A DNA stretch of 64,000 nucleotides. It comes from Pseudomonadota bacterium (GTDB taxonomy: Bacteria; Pseudomonadota; Alphaproteobacteria; Rhizobiales; Rhizobiaceae). The stretch spans positions 1-64,000 of the forward strand of contig JAEWPB010000095.1 in the NCBI GenBank assembly GCA_023399465.1, given 5' to 3'. Below the pieces are notes generated by a model. It was not told the DNA's origin. It worked only from the letters and a program-made list of their open reading frames with translations, and made no database searches. The position numbers were made by a program, and so were the translations under genes. This document shows, piece by piece, positions 55,526 through 63,487 of the stretch. Every line of letters begins with the position of its first letter. The stretch's first letter is position 1.

Positions 55526-56572
55526 TCAGTTCGACGGGCCTTCGTTGAAGCCAACCTTGTCGACCAGTTCCGATGCCTTCTTGCGGTTTGCGGCGATATC
55601 GGCGAGCGGCAGGGCGTCGGGCTTGATGGTGCCGAAAGACTTGACGATCTCGGACGGTTCCGCGCCCGGCATGACCGGATATTCGAACACCTTCTCGGCA
55701 TAGATCTTCTGGGCTTCGCCGGAAGCCAGGAATTCCATAAGCTTCAGGGCGTTGTCCTTGTTCGGCGCATGCTTGGCCATTGCCATGCCGGAGATGTTGA
55801 CGTGCGTGCCGCGATCATTGGCGTTCGGGAACAGGACCTTGATGGCCGATGCCCATTCCTTCTGCTCCGGCTCCTTCTCGTTGGTCATCATCAGGCCGAC
55901 GTAGTAGGTATTGCCGAGCGACAGGTCGCACTCGCCGGCGGCGATCGACTTGGCCTGGCTGCGGTCGTTGCCGTCAGGCTTGCGGGCAAGGTTTTCCTTC
56001 AGGCCCTTGAGCCAGTTTTCGGTGTATTCCTCGCCGTGATGGGCGATCATCGAGGCAAACAGCGCGATGTTGTAGGAGTGCTGGCCGTCACGGGTGCAGA
56101 TCTTGCCCTTCCACTTCGGGTCGGCGAGTTCCTCATAGGTGATTTCGTTTTCCGCAACGCGATCCTTCGAGGCGTAGACCACGCGGCCGCGCGTGGTGAG
56201 GCCGAACCAGTTGCCGCCGGCATCGTGATACTGCGCGGGGATGTCCTTGTTGATGGTCTCGTTGCCGGTGACCGGCTGCGTCACGCCGCCGTCCTTGGCT
56301 TCCATCAGGCGACCGATGTCAACGGTCAGGATCACGTCGGCCGGCGAGTTCGCGCCTTCCGCCTGCATGCGCTCGACCAGGCCCTTGTCGAGGAAGAGGA
56401 CATTGGTCTTGATGCCCGTTTCCTTGGTGAAGGCGTCGAGAACCGGCTTGATAAGCTCGGGCTGGCGATAGGAGTAGATATTGACCTCGCCATCAGCGAG
56501 GGCAGGAGCCGTCGCGCCGAAAAAAGCCGCGGAAACGGCCAGGCCACTCAAGAAGGTCTTCATCGTCGACAT
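55526..56572 (-). CDS. fbpA: Ferric iron ABC transporter periplasmic binding protein
   Basis: This 348-residue binding protein of the FbpA/FutA type has a signal peptide (about 1-27, ending PALADG) and iron-binder features: VNIYSYRQPELIKPVLDAF, SPADVILTVDIGRLMEAKD and NTYYVGLMMTNEKEPEQKEW with a tyrosine pair likely to bind Fe(III). GGGAGA 6 bases before ATG 56572 favours this start over ATG 56563. It is divergent from rirA, and a TGA-N9-TCA IRO-type box lies 38-52 bases before its start, indicating iron control by RirA. The only permease candidate is the FbpB-like gene 12 kb away. Confidence 0.93.
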   Translation of the reverse strand: MSTMKTFLSGLAVSAAFFGATAPALADGEVNIYSYRQPELIKPVLDAFTKETGIKTNVLFLDKGLVERMQAEGANSPADVILTVDIGRLMEAKDGGVTQPVTGNETINKDIPAQYHDAGGNWFGLTTRGRVVYASKDRVAENEITYEELADPKWKGKICTRDGQHSYNIALFASMIAHHGEEYTENWLKGLKENLARKPDGNDRSQAKSIAAGECDLSLGNTYYVGLMMTNEKEPEQKEWASAIKVLFPNANDRGTHVNISGMAMAKHAPNKDNALKLMEFLASGEAQKIYAEKVFEYPVMPGAEPSEIVKSFGTIKPDALPLADIAANRKKASELVDKVGFNEGPSN

Positions 56573-56609
56573 TAGTGTTCTCCCGTCTTTGGATCGTGCA
56601 TTTTTTACT

Positions 56610-56624
56610 TGATCAGCGTCATCA
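56610..56624. promoter_or_regulatory. Candidate RirA IRO box before fbpA
   Basis: TGATCAGCGTCATCA matches the published TGA-N9-TCA iron-responsive operator pattern. Its position 38-52 bases upstream of the fbpA start codon fits repression by RirA when iron is plentiful. The motif is short, so one match can occur by chance; the gene context strengthens it. Confidence 0.6.
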
Positions 56625-56673
56625 TGTTTTCACGCGCCAAAGTCAATGCTGCTCGGGAGGGCTCGCGATAATA

Positions 56674-56688
56674 TGATTGTGATTTTCA
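56674..56688. promoter_or_regulatory. Second TGA-N9-TCA (IRO-like) box, nearer rirA
   Basis: TGATTGTGATTTTCA also fits TGA-N9-TCA. It lies 5 bases before the ICE-like palindrome in the rirA promoter region, so it could serve rirA autoregulation or be a distal fbpA site. Confidence 0.45.
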
Positions 56689-56692
56689 ATTT

Positions 56693-56709
56693 TTTGGAAT
56701 TGTTCCAAA
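56693..56709. promoter_or_regulatory. Candidate Irr ICE box overlapping the rirA promoter
   Basis: TTTGGAATTGTTCCAAA is a perfect 7-3-7 palindrome that differs from the iron control element consensus TTTAGAA-N3-TTCTAAA by one base in each arm. About 12 bases later lies CTATAT (56722-56727), a good alphaproteobacterial -10, so the palindrome covers the -35 position. Irr repression of rirA in low iron is known in Agrobacterium, which fits this site. Confidence 0.6.
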
Positions 56710-56869
56710 GTGAGAAGCGCACTATATATCGGCAAAGACGCCAGACGGGGCGAGTGAGGCCATGCAGTGGTTTCCGCCCGCGTTCCGGTTCGACACATGA
56801 AGCGATCACGTTGTGAGTTGAGGGGCTGAATGTTCCCGATGCCGCCTGATCCAGTTCACGGAGACCTGC

Positions 56870-57346
56870 ATGCGCTTGACCAAGCAGACCAACTATGCGG
56901 TTCGCATGCTGATGTATTGTGCCGCCAACAGGGATCATCTGAGCCGTATTCCCGAGATCGCCAAGGCTTACGGGGTTTCCGATCTTTTTCTGTTCAAGAT
57001 CCTCCAGCCGCTCAACAAGGCCGGACTTGTGGAAACCGTTCGTGGCCGCAACGGTGGAGTAAGGCTTGGCCGTCCAGCCGACGAGATCACGCTGTTTGAC
57101 GTGGTCAGGGTAACGGAAGAAAACTTTGCCATGGCCGAGTGCTTCGAGGATGGCGCCGTGGAATGTCCGCTGGTCGACAGCTGCGGGCTGAATTCGGCGC
57201 TGCGCAAGGCGCTCAACGCGTTCTTCGACGTCCTCGCCCAATACACGATCGAGGATCTGGTCAAGGCGCGTCCGCAGATCAATTTCCTGCTTGGCCTGCC
57301 CGAACCGGTAAAGCCGGGCGAGGCGATCACTGCGCCGGTAGCCTGA
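56870..57346 (+). CDS. rirA: Rhizobial iron regulator RirA (Rrf2 family)
   Basis: This 158-residue iron-sulfur repressor starts MRLTKQTNYAVRMLMYCAAN, with a winged helix (about 1-80; IPEIAKAYGVSDLFLFKIL) and RGRNGGVRLGRP as the wing. The three cluster-binding cysteines are present at positions 91, 99 and 105 (CFEDGAVECPLVDSC). RirA binds DNA when it carries its cluster and represses iron-uptake genes under iron sufficiency. It is divergent from fbpA; the 297-bp gap carries two IRO-like boxes and one ICE-like palindrome. A strong terminator follows. Confidence 0.97.
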   Translation: MRLTKQTNYAVRMLMYCAANRDHLSRIPEIAKAYGVSDLFLFKILQPLNKAGLVETVRGRNGGVRLGRPADEITLFDVVRVTEENFAMAECFEDGAVECPLVDSCGLNSALRKALNAFFDVLAQYTIEDLVKARPQINFLLGLPEPVKPGEAITAPVA

Positions 57347-57374
57347 TACCGGCATAAACCTGATTGAACGAGAT

Positions 57375-57402
57375 GGCGGGCGCCGGGCGCCCGCCTTTTT
57401 TG
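57375..57402 (+). terminator. Intrinsic terminator after rirA
   Basis: GGCGGGCG (57375-57382) pairs with CGCCCGCC (57388-57395) across a 5-base loop and is followed by six T and GTTTT. It starts 29 bases after the rirA stop codon. Confidence 0.92.
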
Positions 57403-57754
57403 TTTTCGCGGAACGTGTTGTTTTTCGGGACATGGGCCGGGTACAGGCCATATTTTGTGGCCAGAATCCCTACCATCCACCGCTAGTTGTGTTTGTCTCC
57501 GGATATTGGTGGAGCGACGCTGCCAATTGTGTCGTAATGAGGCGATCATGTGGCGCAAATGAGGGATTCGGCTTGCTAATATTTCCAATTCACCGCGAAA
57601 TCGGTTCGAAAATTTCGAATCTGGCCGACGCAACAATTTTTTATCGCCATGTGTTGCTTTCAAGGCATAAATATCGTTCCATCACGCCGCGATCGGAAAT
57701 ACAACTCTCGAGATCGCAATTTTCAGAACAAAAACAGGTCTGGGAAACGAAATC
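57403..57754 (+). promoter_or_regulatory. Upstream region of dppA, with a TTCGAAA-A-TTTCGAA palindrome
   Basis: This 352-bp stretch between the rirA terminator and dppA holds no convincing gene. Its right part (57590-57754) is AT-rich and likely contains the dpp promoter and 5' leader. A 7-1-7 inverted repeat, TTCGAAA and TTTCGAA (57605-57619), is the only clear symmetric site and may be an operator. GGCC pairs flank an AT core at about 57457-57473. No known riboswitch was recognised. Confidence 0.4.
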
Positions 57755-59350
57755 ATGAAAAAGATCTCAACTCTGCTTGCTGCGACCGCCCTGATGTCGG
57801 TCATGGCGACGGCAGCCTGGTCGAAGACATTGGTGTACTGCTCCGAAGGTTCGCCGGAGGGGTTTGATCCCGCGCTCTATACTGCGGGTACGACGTTTGA
57901 TGCCGCTTCCCGCACGGTCTACAACCGTCTGGTCGAGTTCAAGCACGGCAGCACGGAGTTCGAGCCCGGCCTGGCCGAGAGCTGGACGATTTCCGACGAC
58001 GGCAAGGAATATGTGTTCAAGCTGCGTCCGGGCGTAAAGTTCCAGACGACCGAATTCTTCACGCCGACCCGTGACCTCAACGCAGACGACGTTGTCTTCT
58101 CGTTCGAGCGCCAGCTGAAGAGCGACAATGCCTGGAACAAGTATGTCGAAGGCGCCGCCTGGGAATACTCCGCCGGCATGGGCTTCCCCGAACTGATCAA
58201 GTCGGTCGAAAAGGTTGACGATCTGACGGTGAAGTTCACCCTGAACCGGCCGGAAGCGCCGTTCCTGGCCGACCTCGCCATGGACTTCGCTTCGATCATG
58301 TCGAAGGAATATGCCGACCAGCTCGCGGCCCAGGGCAAGATGCAGCAGCTGAACCAGATGCCGCTCGGCACCGGCCCGTTCGCCTTCGTCGGTTACCAGC
58401 CTGATGCCGTCATCCGCTACAAGGCTCACGACGGCTACTTCAAGGGCAAGGAAAAGATCGACGATCTCGTCTTCGCGATCACCTCCGACGCCGCCGTTCG
58501 CGCCCAGAAGCTGAAGGCCGGCGAATGCCACATCATGCCGTATCCGAATGCCGCCGATGTCGCCGGCATGAAGGAAGACCCCAACCTGACCGTTCAGGAA
58601 CAGCCGGGCCTCAACGTCGCCTACGTCGCCTACAACACGACGCAGGCTCCGTTCGACAAGCCGGAAGTCCGCCGTGCGCTCAACCAGTCGATCAACAAGC
58701 AGGCAATCGTCGACGCGGTGTTCCAGGGCCAGGGCTCGGTCGCCAAGAACCCGATCCCGCCGACGATGTGGTCGTACAACGACGCCATCAAGGACGACAC
58801 CTATGATCCCGAAGCCGCCAAGAAGGCTCTTGAGGCCGCTGGCGTCAAGGACCTGAGCATGAAGCTCTGGGCAATGCCGGTGTCGCGTCCGTACATGCTG
58901 AACGCCCGCCGCGCGGCGGAACTGATGCAGTCGGATCTGGCGAAGGTCGGCGTCAACGCCGAGATCGTTTCCTACGAGTGGGCCGAGTACCTGAAGCAGT
59001 CCAAGGAAAAGGACCGCGATGGTGCCGTCATCCTCGGCTGGACCGGTGACAACGGCGATCCGGACAACTTCCTTGATACCCTGCTCGGCTGCGAAGCCGT
59101 CGGTGGCAACAACCGTGCACAGTGGTGCAACGAGGAGTTCAACACCCTGGTCAAGCAGGCCAAGGTAACCTCCGACGTCGCCGAGCGCACCAAGCTGTAC
59201 CAGCAGGCCCAGGAAGTCTTCAAGCGCGAAGCCCCGTGGCTTACCCTCAACCACTCGCTCGTCTTCATGCCGGTCAGCAAGAAGGTGACGGGTTACGTTC
59301 AGGATCCGCTCGGCTACCACCGCTTCGATGGCGTTGACATCGCAGAATAA
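57755..59350 (+). CDS. dppA: Dipeptide ABC transporter, periplasmic binding protein
   Basis: This 531-residue SBP_bac_5 protein has a signal peptide (MKKISTLLAATALMSVMATA, cleavage near AWS). Conserved elements are TLVYCSEGSPEGFDPALYTA, VKFTLNRPEAPFLADLAMDF and GWTGDNGDPDNFLDTLLGCE. The last, together with an EFNTLVKQAKVTSDVAER-type helix, is characteristic of DppA and its heme- or peptide-binding relatives. It delivers dipeptides (in some bacteria also heme or 5-aminolevulinate) to DppBC. It begins the five-gene operon dppABCDF; an 87-bp gap before dppB may lower expression of the later genes. Confidence 0.94.
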   Translation: MKKISTLLAATALMSVMATAAWSKTLVYCSEGSPEGFDPALYTAGTTFDAASRTVYNRLVEFKHGSTEFEPGLAESWTISDDGKEYVFKLRPGVKFQTTEFFTPTRDLNADDVVFSFERQLKSDNAWNKYVEGAAWEYSAGMGFPELIKSVEKVDDLTVKFTLNRPEAPFLADLAMDFASIMSKEYADQLAAQGKMQQLNQMPLGTGPFAFVGYQPDAVIRYKAHDGYFKGKEKIDDLVFAITSDAAVRAQKLKAGECHIMPYPNAADVAGMKEDPNLTVQEQPGLNVAYVAYNTTQAPFDKPEVRRALNQSINKQAIVDAVFQGQGSVAKNPIPPTMWSYNDAIKDDTYDPEAAKKALEAAGVKDLSMKLWAMPVSRPYMLNARRAAELMQSDLAKVGVNAEIVSYEWAEYLKQSKEKDRDGAVILGWTGDNGDPDNFLDTLLGCEAVGGNNRAQWCNEEFNTLVKQAKVTSDVAERTKLYQQAQEVFKREAPWLTLNHSLVFMPVSKKVTGYVQDPLGYHRFDGVDIAE

Positions 59351-59437
59351 TCGAAATTATGCAAAGATGCCCGGTAATGCCGGGCTGGCCGGCGGTCAGG
59401 TTCCCCTGACCGCCGGAATAACATTGGACACCTGAAC

Positions 59438-60442
59438 ATGTTGCGATTTTTCATCGGACGCCTCGCAGTCCTGATCCCAACGTTTCTCGGCGTATCGCTC
59501 ATAGCCTTCTCCTTCATTCGGTTGCTTCCAGGCGATCCCGTCATGTTGATGTCGGGCGAGCGCGTGATGTCGCCGGAGAGGCACGCCCAGATCATGCACG
59601 ACCTCGGCCTCGACCGGCCCATGTGGGTGCAATACTTCGACTACGTCGCCAGTATCTTCCAAGGGGATCTCGGCACGTCGATCGTCACCAAGCGGCCGGT
59701 TCTCGGCGAATTCCTGACGCTGTTCCCGGCCACTCTCGAACTGTCGCTCTGCGCCATCCTGCTGGCCGTCGTGCTCGGCATTCCCGCGGGCGTGTTCGCA
59801 GCCGTCAAGCGCGGCACCTGGTTCGACCAGTCCGTGATGGGCGTCGCCCTCGTCGGCTATTCGATGCCGATCTTCTGGTGGGGCCTGCTGCTGATCATCT
59901 TCTTTTCCGGCTATCTCGGCTGGACGCCGGTCTCGGGGCGCATCTCGCTGATGTACTTCTTCCCGCAGGTCACCGGCTTCATGCTGATTGACAGCTTGCT
60001 GTCCGGGCAGGCGGGTGCGTTCAAGTCGGCGGTAAGCCACCTGATCCTGCCGGCCATTGTCCTCGGGACCATTCCGCTTGCGGTCATCGCCCGCCAGACC
60101 CGTTCGGCTATGCTGGAGGTTCTTGGGGAAGACTATGTGCGCACCGCCCGTTCGAAGGGCCTGAAGCCCTTCCGCGTCGTCGGCGTGCACGCACTGCGCA
60201 ACGCCATGATCCCGGTCGTCACCACGATCGGCCTGCAGATCGGTGTGCTGCTTGCAGGCGCAATTCTGACCGAAACGATCTTTTCCTGGCCGGGCATCGG
60301 CAAGTGGATGGTCGACTCGGTATTCAAGCGCGACTACGCGGTCGTACAAGGCGGTCTGTTGCTGATCGCCGCTGTGATCATGCTCGTCAACCTTCTGGTT
60401 GATGTCCTCTACGGGCTGATCAATCCGCGTATTCGCCACTAG
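59438..60442 (+). CDS. dppB: Dipeptide ABC transporter, permease
   Basis: This 334-residue inner-membrane permease has six helices and the DppB/OppB N-terminal pattern (FIGRLAVLIPTFLGVSLIAF, then RLLPGDPVMLMSGE). The EAA loop is EDYVRTARSKGLKPFRVVGV. It forms the channel with DppC. The start ATG 59438 lies in a short gap after dppA, and dppC begins 9 bases after its stop. Confidence 0.95.
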   Translation: MLRFFIGRLAVLIPTFLGVSLIAFSFIRLLPGDPVMLMSGERVMSPERHAQIMHDLGLDRPMWVQYFDYVASIFQGDLGTSIVTKRPVLGEFLTLFPATLELSLCAILLAVVLGIPAGVFAAVKRGTWFDQSVMGVALVGYSMPIFWWGLLLIIFFSGYLGWTPVSGRISLMYFFPQVTGFMLIDSLLSGQAGAFKSAVSHLILPAIVLGTIPLAVIARQTRSAMLEVLGEDYVRTARSKGLKPFRVVGVHALRNAMIPVVTTIGLQIGVLLAGAILTETIFSWPGIGKWMVDSVFKRDYAVVQGGLLLIAAVIMLVNLLVDVLYGLINPRIRH

Positions 60443-60451
60443 GAGACGTTC

Positions 60452-61345
60452 ATGAGCACGGTACAATCCACAGCCGGCCGTCAGCCCTCCGCCCTGGCGG
60501 AGTTCTGGTACTATTTTTCACGCAACAAGGGCGCGGTTCTCGGCCTGGCGATCTTCCTGCTGGTGCTGTTCATCGCCGTCTTCGCGCCGCTCATCGCGCC
60601 GCACAGTCCGATCGAACAGTACCGCGACAAGCTGCTGTTGCCACCGTTCTGGATGGAAGGCGGCAGCACGTCGTTCCTGCTCGGCACCGATGCGGTCGGT
60701 CGCGACATCTTCTCGCGATTGATCTACGGCGCGCGCTACTCGCTGTTCATCGGTCTCGTCGTTGTGACGCTGTCGGTGATCGCAGGCGTTCTGATCGGTC
60801 TGATCGCCGGCTATTTCCGCGGTTCGGTCGACATCATCATCATGCGCGTGATGGACATCATCCTGGCCTTTCCCTCGCTGCTGCTCGCGCTCGTGCTGGT
60901 CGCGGTGCTTGGTCCCGGCCTGACCAATGCGATGATTGCGATCTCGATCGTCAACCAGCCGCATTTCGTGCGCCTGACGCGTGCGTCGGTGCTGGCCGAG
61001 CGTGAGAAGGAATACGTCGTTGCCTCGCGCGTTTCGGGTGCGGGCACGATGCGCCTGATGTTCAAGACCATCCTGCCGAACTGTCTCGGTCCGCTGATCG
61101 TGCAGGCGACGCTGGCGTTTTCTGCCGCCATCCTCGATGCCGCCGCACTCGGCTTCCTCGGCATGGGCGCCCAGCCCCCGACACCGGAATGGGGCACCAT
61201 GCTTGCCGAAGCCCGTGAGTTCATCCAGCGCGCCTGGTGGGTGGTTACATTCCCCGGTCTGGCGATCCTGATCACCGTTCTTGCCATCAACCTGATGGGC
61301 GACGGCCTTCGCGATGCGCTCGACCCGAAGCTGAAGAGGTCGTGA
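60452..61345 (+). CDS. dppC: Dipeptide ABC transporter, permease
   Basis: This 297-residue partner permease of DppB has an N-terminal OppC-type segment (ALAEFWYYFSRNKGAVLGLA), the motif LLGTDAVGRDIFSRLIYGAR and the EAA loop EYVVASRVSGAGTMRLMFKT. Its stop codon TGA overlaps the dppD start by one base (TGATG at 61343-61347), indicating translational coupling. Confidence 0.95.
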   Translation: MSTVQSTAGRQPSALAEFWYYFSRNKGAVLGLAIFLLVLFIAVFAPLIAPHSPIEQYRDKLLLPPFWMEGGSTSFLLGTDAVGRDIFSRLIYGARYSLFIGLVVVTLSVIAGVLIGLIAGYFRGSVDIIIMRVMDIILAFPSLLLALVLVAVLGPGLTNAMIAISIVNQPHFVRLTRASVLAEREKEYVVASRVSGAGTMRLMFKTILPNCLGPLIVQATLAFSAAILDAAALGFLGMGAQPPTPEWGTMLAEAREFIQRAWWVVTFPGLAILITVLAINLMGDGLRDALDPKLKRS

Positions 61346-62361
61346 TGCCGCTTCTTGATATACAAAATCTCACCGTCGAGTTTCAGACGGCCTCGGGCCT
61401 GTTCCGTGCCGTCGACGGTGTTTCGCTTACCTGTGACAAGGGTGAAATCCTCTCGATCGTCGGTGAATCCGGCTCGGGCAAGTCGGTGTCGATGCTGGCG
61501 CTGATGGGCCTGCTGCCCTGGACCGCGAAGATCACCGCAGACCGCATGGCCTTTGACGGAAAGGACCTGATAAAGCTCTCCGCCCGCCAGCGCCGGAACA
61601 TCATCGGCAAGGACATGGCGATGATCTTCCAGGAGCCGATGTCGAGCCTCAACCCGTGCTTCACCGTCGGCTACCAGCTCGGCGAGACGCTGCGGGTGCA
61701 CATGGGCATGAACCGCAAGCAGCGCCGCGAGCGTTCGATCGAGCTTCTCAAGCTCGTCGGCATTCCGGCACCGGAAGAGCGTCTCTCGGTCTTCCCGCAC
61801 CAGATGTCCGGCGGCATGAGCCAGCGCGTGATGATCGCCATGGCGCTCGCCTGCAATCCGAAGCTGCTGATCGCCGACGAACCGACCACGGCGCTTGATG
61901 TCACCATCCAGGCCCAGATCCTCGACCTGCTGGTTCGCCTGCAGAAGGAGCAGGGCATGGCGCTGGTGCTCATCACCCATGACATGGGCGTGGTGGCCGA
62001 AACCGCCGAGCGCGTACAGGTGCAGTATGCCGGCCAGAAGGTAGAGGAGCAGCCGGTCCGGGAACTGTTCCGCGATCCGCACCATCCCTATACCGCGGCA
62101 TTGCTTTCGGCCCTGCCGGAGCGCGCCGGCGTGGGCGAGCGCCTGCCGTCGATTGCCGGCGTGGTGCCCGGCCAGCATGACCGGCCGACCGGCTGTCTCT
62201 TCGCCCCGCGCTGCAGCTTCGCGACGCCGGAATGCGACCGCGGCGTGAAGCGCCAGGACGCAAGCCTCGGCTGGGCGCTCTGCAACTATCCCTTAAAGAA
62301 TGGCAAGCCGCTCGGGCATCCCGGTGTTGCCAAGTCAGCATCGGCAGGAGGCGTCGCATGA
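61345..62361 (+). CDS. dppD: Dipeptide ABC transporter, ATP-binding protein
   Basis: This 338-residue ATPase has Walker A GESGSGKSV, signature MSGGMSQRVMIAMALACNPK, Walker B LLIADEPTTALD and an H-loop ITHDMGVVAE. The C-terminal oligopeptide/dipeptide extension includes PTGCLFAPRCSFATPECDRG, whose Cys pattern binds an iron-sulfur cluster in some family members. It starts at ATG 61345 and overlaps both neighbours by 1-4 bases. Confidence 0.95.
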   Translation: MPLLDIQNLTVEFQTASGLFRAVDGVSLTCDKGEILSIVGESGSGKSVSMLALMGLLPWTAKITADRMAFDGKDLIKLSARQRRNIIGKDMAMIFQEPMSSLNPCFTVGYQLGETLRVHMGMNRKQRRERSIELLKLVGIPAPEERLSVFPHQMSGGMSQRVMIAMALACNPKLLIADEPTTALDVTIQAQILDLLVRLQKEQGMALVLITHDMGVVAETAERVQVQYAGQKVEEQPVRELFRDPHHPYTAALLSALPERAGVGERLPSIAGVVPGQHDRPTGCLFAPRCSFATPECDRGVKRQDASLGWALCNYPLKNGKPLGHPGVAKSASAGGVA

Positions 62362-63320
62362 GCCACGCTGTTCTCGAGGGGCGGGATCTCGCCCGCTATT
62401 ACAACGTCAAGCGCGGCATGTTCAAACCGGACGCGACGGTGAAGGCGCTGAACGGCGTCAGCTTCAGCCTCTATTCCGGCCGCACGCTGGCCGTCGTCGG
62501 GGAGTCGGGTTGCGGCAAGTCGACGCTTGCCCGCCTCGTCACCATGATCGAGGATCCGAGCGCCGGTGAACTGCTGATCGACGGCAAGCCCGCCGATGTC
62601 AAGGACCGCAACCTGCGCAGCCAGGTGCAGATCGTCTTCCAGAACCCCTATGGCTCGCTCAATCCGCGCCAGAAGGTCGGGACGATCCTGGAGGAGCCAC
62701 TGAAGATCAACACCAACGACGATGCCGCCACCCGCCGCCGCAAGGCCGAGGAGATGATGGCAAAGGTCGGTCTTCGCCCGGAACATTACGGCCGTTATCC
62801 GCACATGTTCTCCGGTGGTCAGCGCCAGCGTATCGCGATTGCGCGTGCGCTGATGCTGCGGCCGAAGGTGCTGGTCCTCGACGAGCCGGTTTCGGCGCTC
62901 GATCTGTCTATCCAGGCGCAGGTGCTGAACCTGCTGATGGACCTGCAGAAGGAGATGGGCCTCGCCTATCTGTTCATCTCGCACGGTCTGTCGGTTGTTC
63001 GTCACATCGCCGACGACGTGATGGTGATGTATCTCGGCCGGCCCGTGGAAGTCGGCACCGCCGACGAGGTGTTCAACCATCCGAAGCACCCCTACACGGC
63101 GGCCCTTCTTTCGGCGACCCCGATCGCCGATCCCGAACGGGAGAAGAACCGCATCCGGCTGCAGGGTGAACTGCCGTCGCCGCTCAATCCGCCGACCGGC
63201 TGCCACTTCAATCCACGGTGCTGGAAGGCGCAGGAGAAGTGTCGGGCCGTTTCACCGGAGCTTGAGGGTACGGAGACCCACAAATATGCCTGCCACTACC
63301 CACTTGAGGGGCAGTCTTAA
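62358..63320 (+). CDS. dppF: Dipeptide ABC transporter, ATP-binding protein
   Basis: This 320-residue second ATPase of the dpp system has Walker A GESGCGKST, the Q-loop IVFQNPYGSLNPRQKVG, signature FSGGQRQRIAIARALMLRPK and Walker B LVLDEPVSALD. The C-terminal Cys motif PTGCHFNPRCWKAQEKC is also present. ATGA overlap with dppD at 62358-62361 shows coupling. It is the last gene of the operon, followed by a strong terminator. Confidence 0.95.
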   Translation: MSHAVLEGRDLARYYNVKRGMFKPDATVKALNGVSFSLYSGRTLAVVGESGCGKSTLARLVTMIEDPSAGELLIDGKPADVKDRNLRSQVQIVFQNPYGSLNPRQKVGTILEEPLKINTNDDAATRRRKAEEMMAKVGLRPEHYGRYPHMFSGGQRQRIAIARALMLRPKVLVLDEPVSALDLSIQAQVLNLLMDLQKEMGLAYLFISHGLSVVRHIADDVMVMYLGRPVEVGTADEVFNHPKHPYTAALLSATPIADPEREKNRIRLQGELPSPLNPPTGCHFNPRCWKAQEKCRAVSPELEGTETHKYACHYPLEGQS

Positions 63321-63358
63321 GGCGAGCATGTTGCTCTAATGCAACCATAGATAAATAT

Positions 63359-63391
63359 AAGGCCCGCGCCGTGTCGCGGGCCTTTGTTTTT
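63359..63391 (+). terminator. Intrinsic terminator after the dpp operon
   Basis: AAGGCCCGCG (63359-63368) pairs with CGCGGGCCTT (63375-63384) across a 6-base loop, with TGTTTTT after it. It lies about 40 bases after the dppF stop codon. Confidence 0.93.
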
Positions 63392-63487
63392 CTTGCCCGG
63401 CGCAGCGATCGATCCCATACCACTGAGCAGGAAGAAAAGTGGTCGTGTTTTGAGGGCGTTGCGTGCCCTGTAGCCGGGAGGAGCCGC

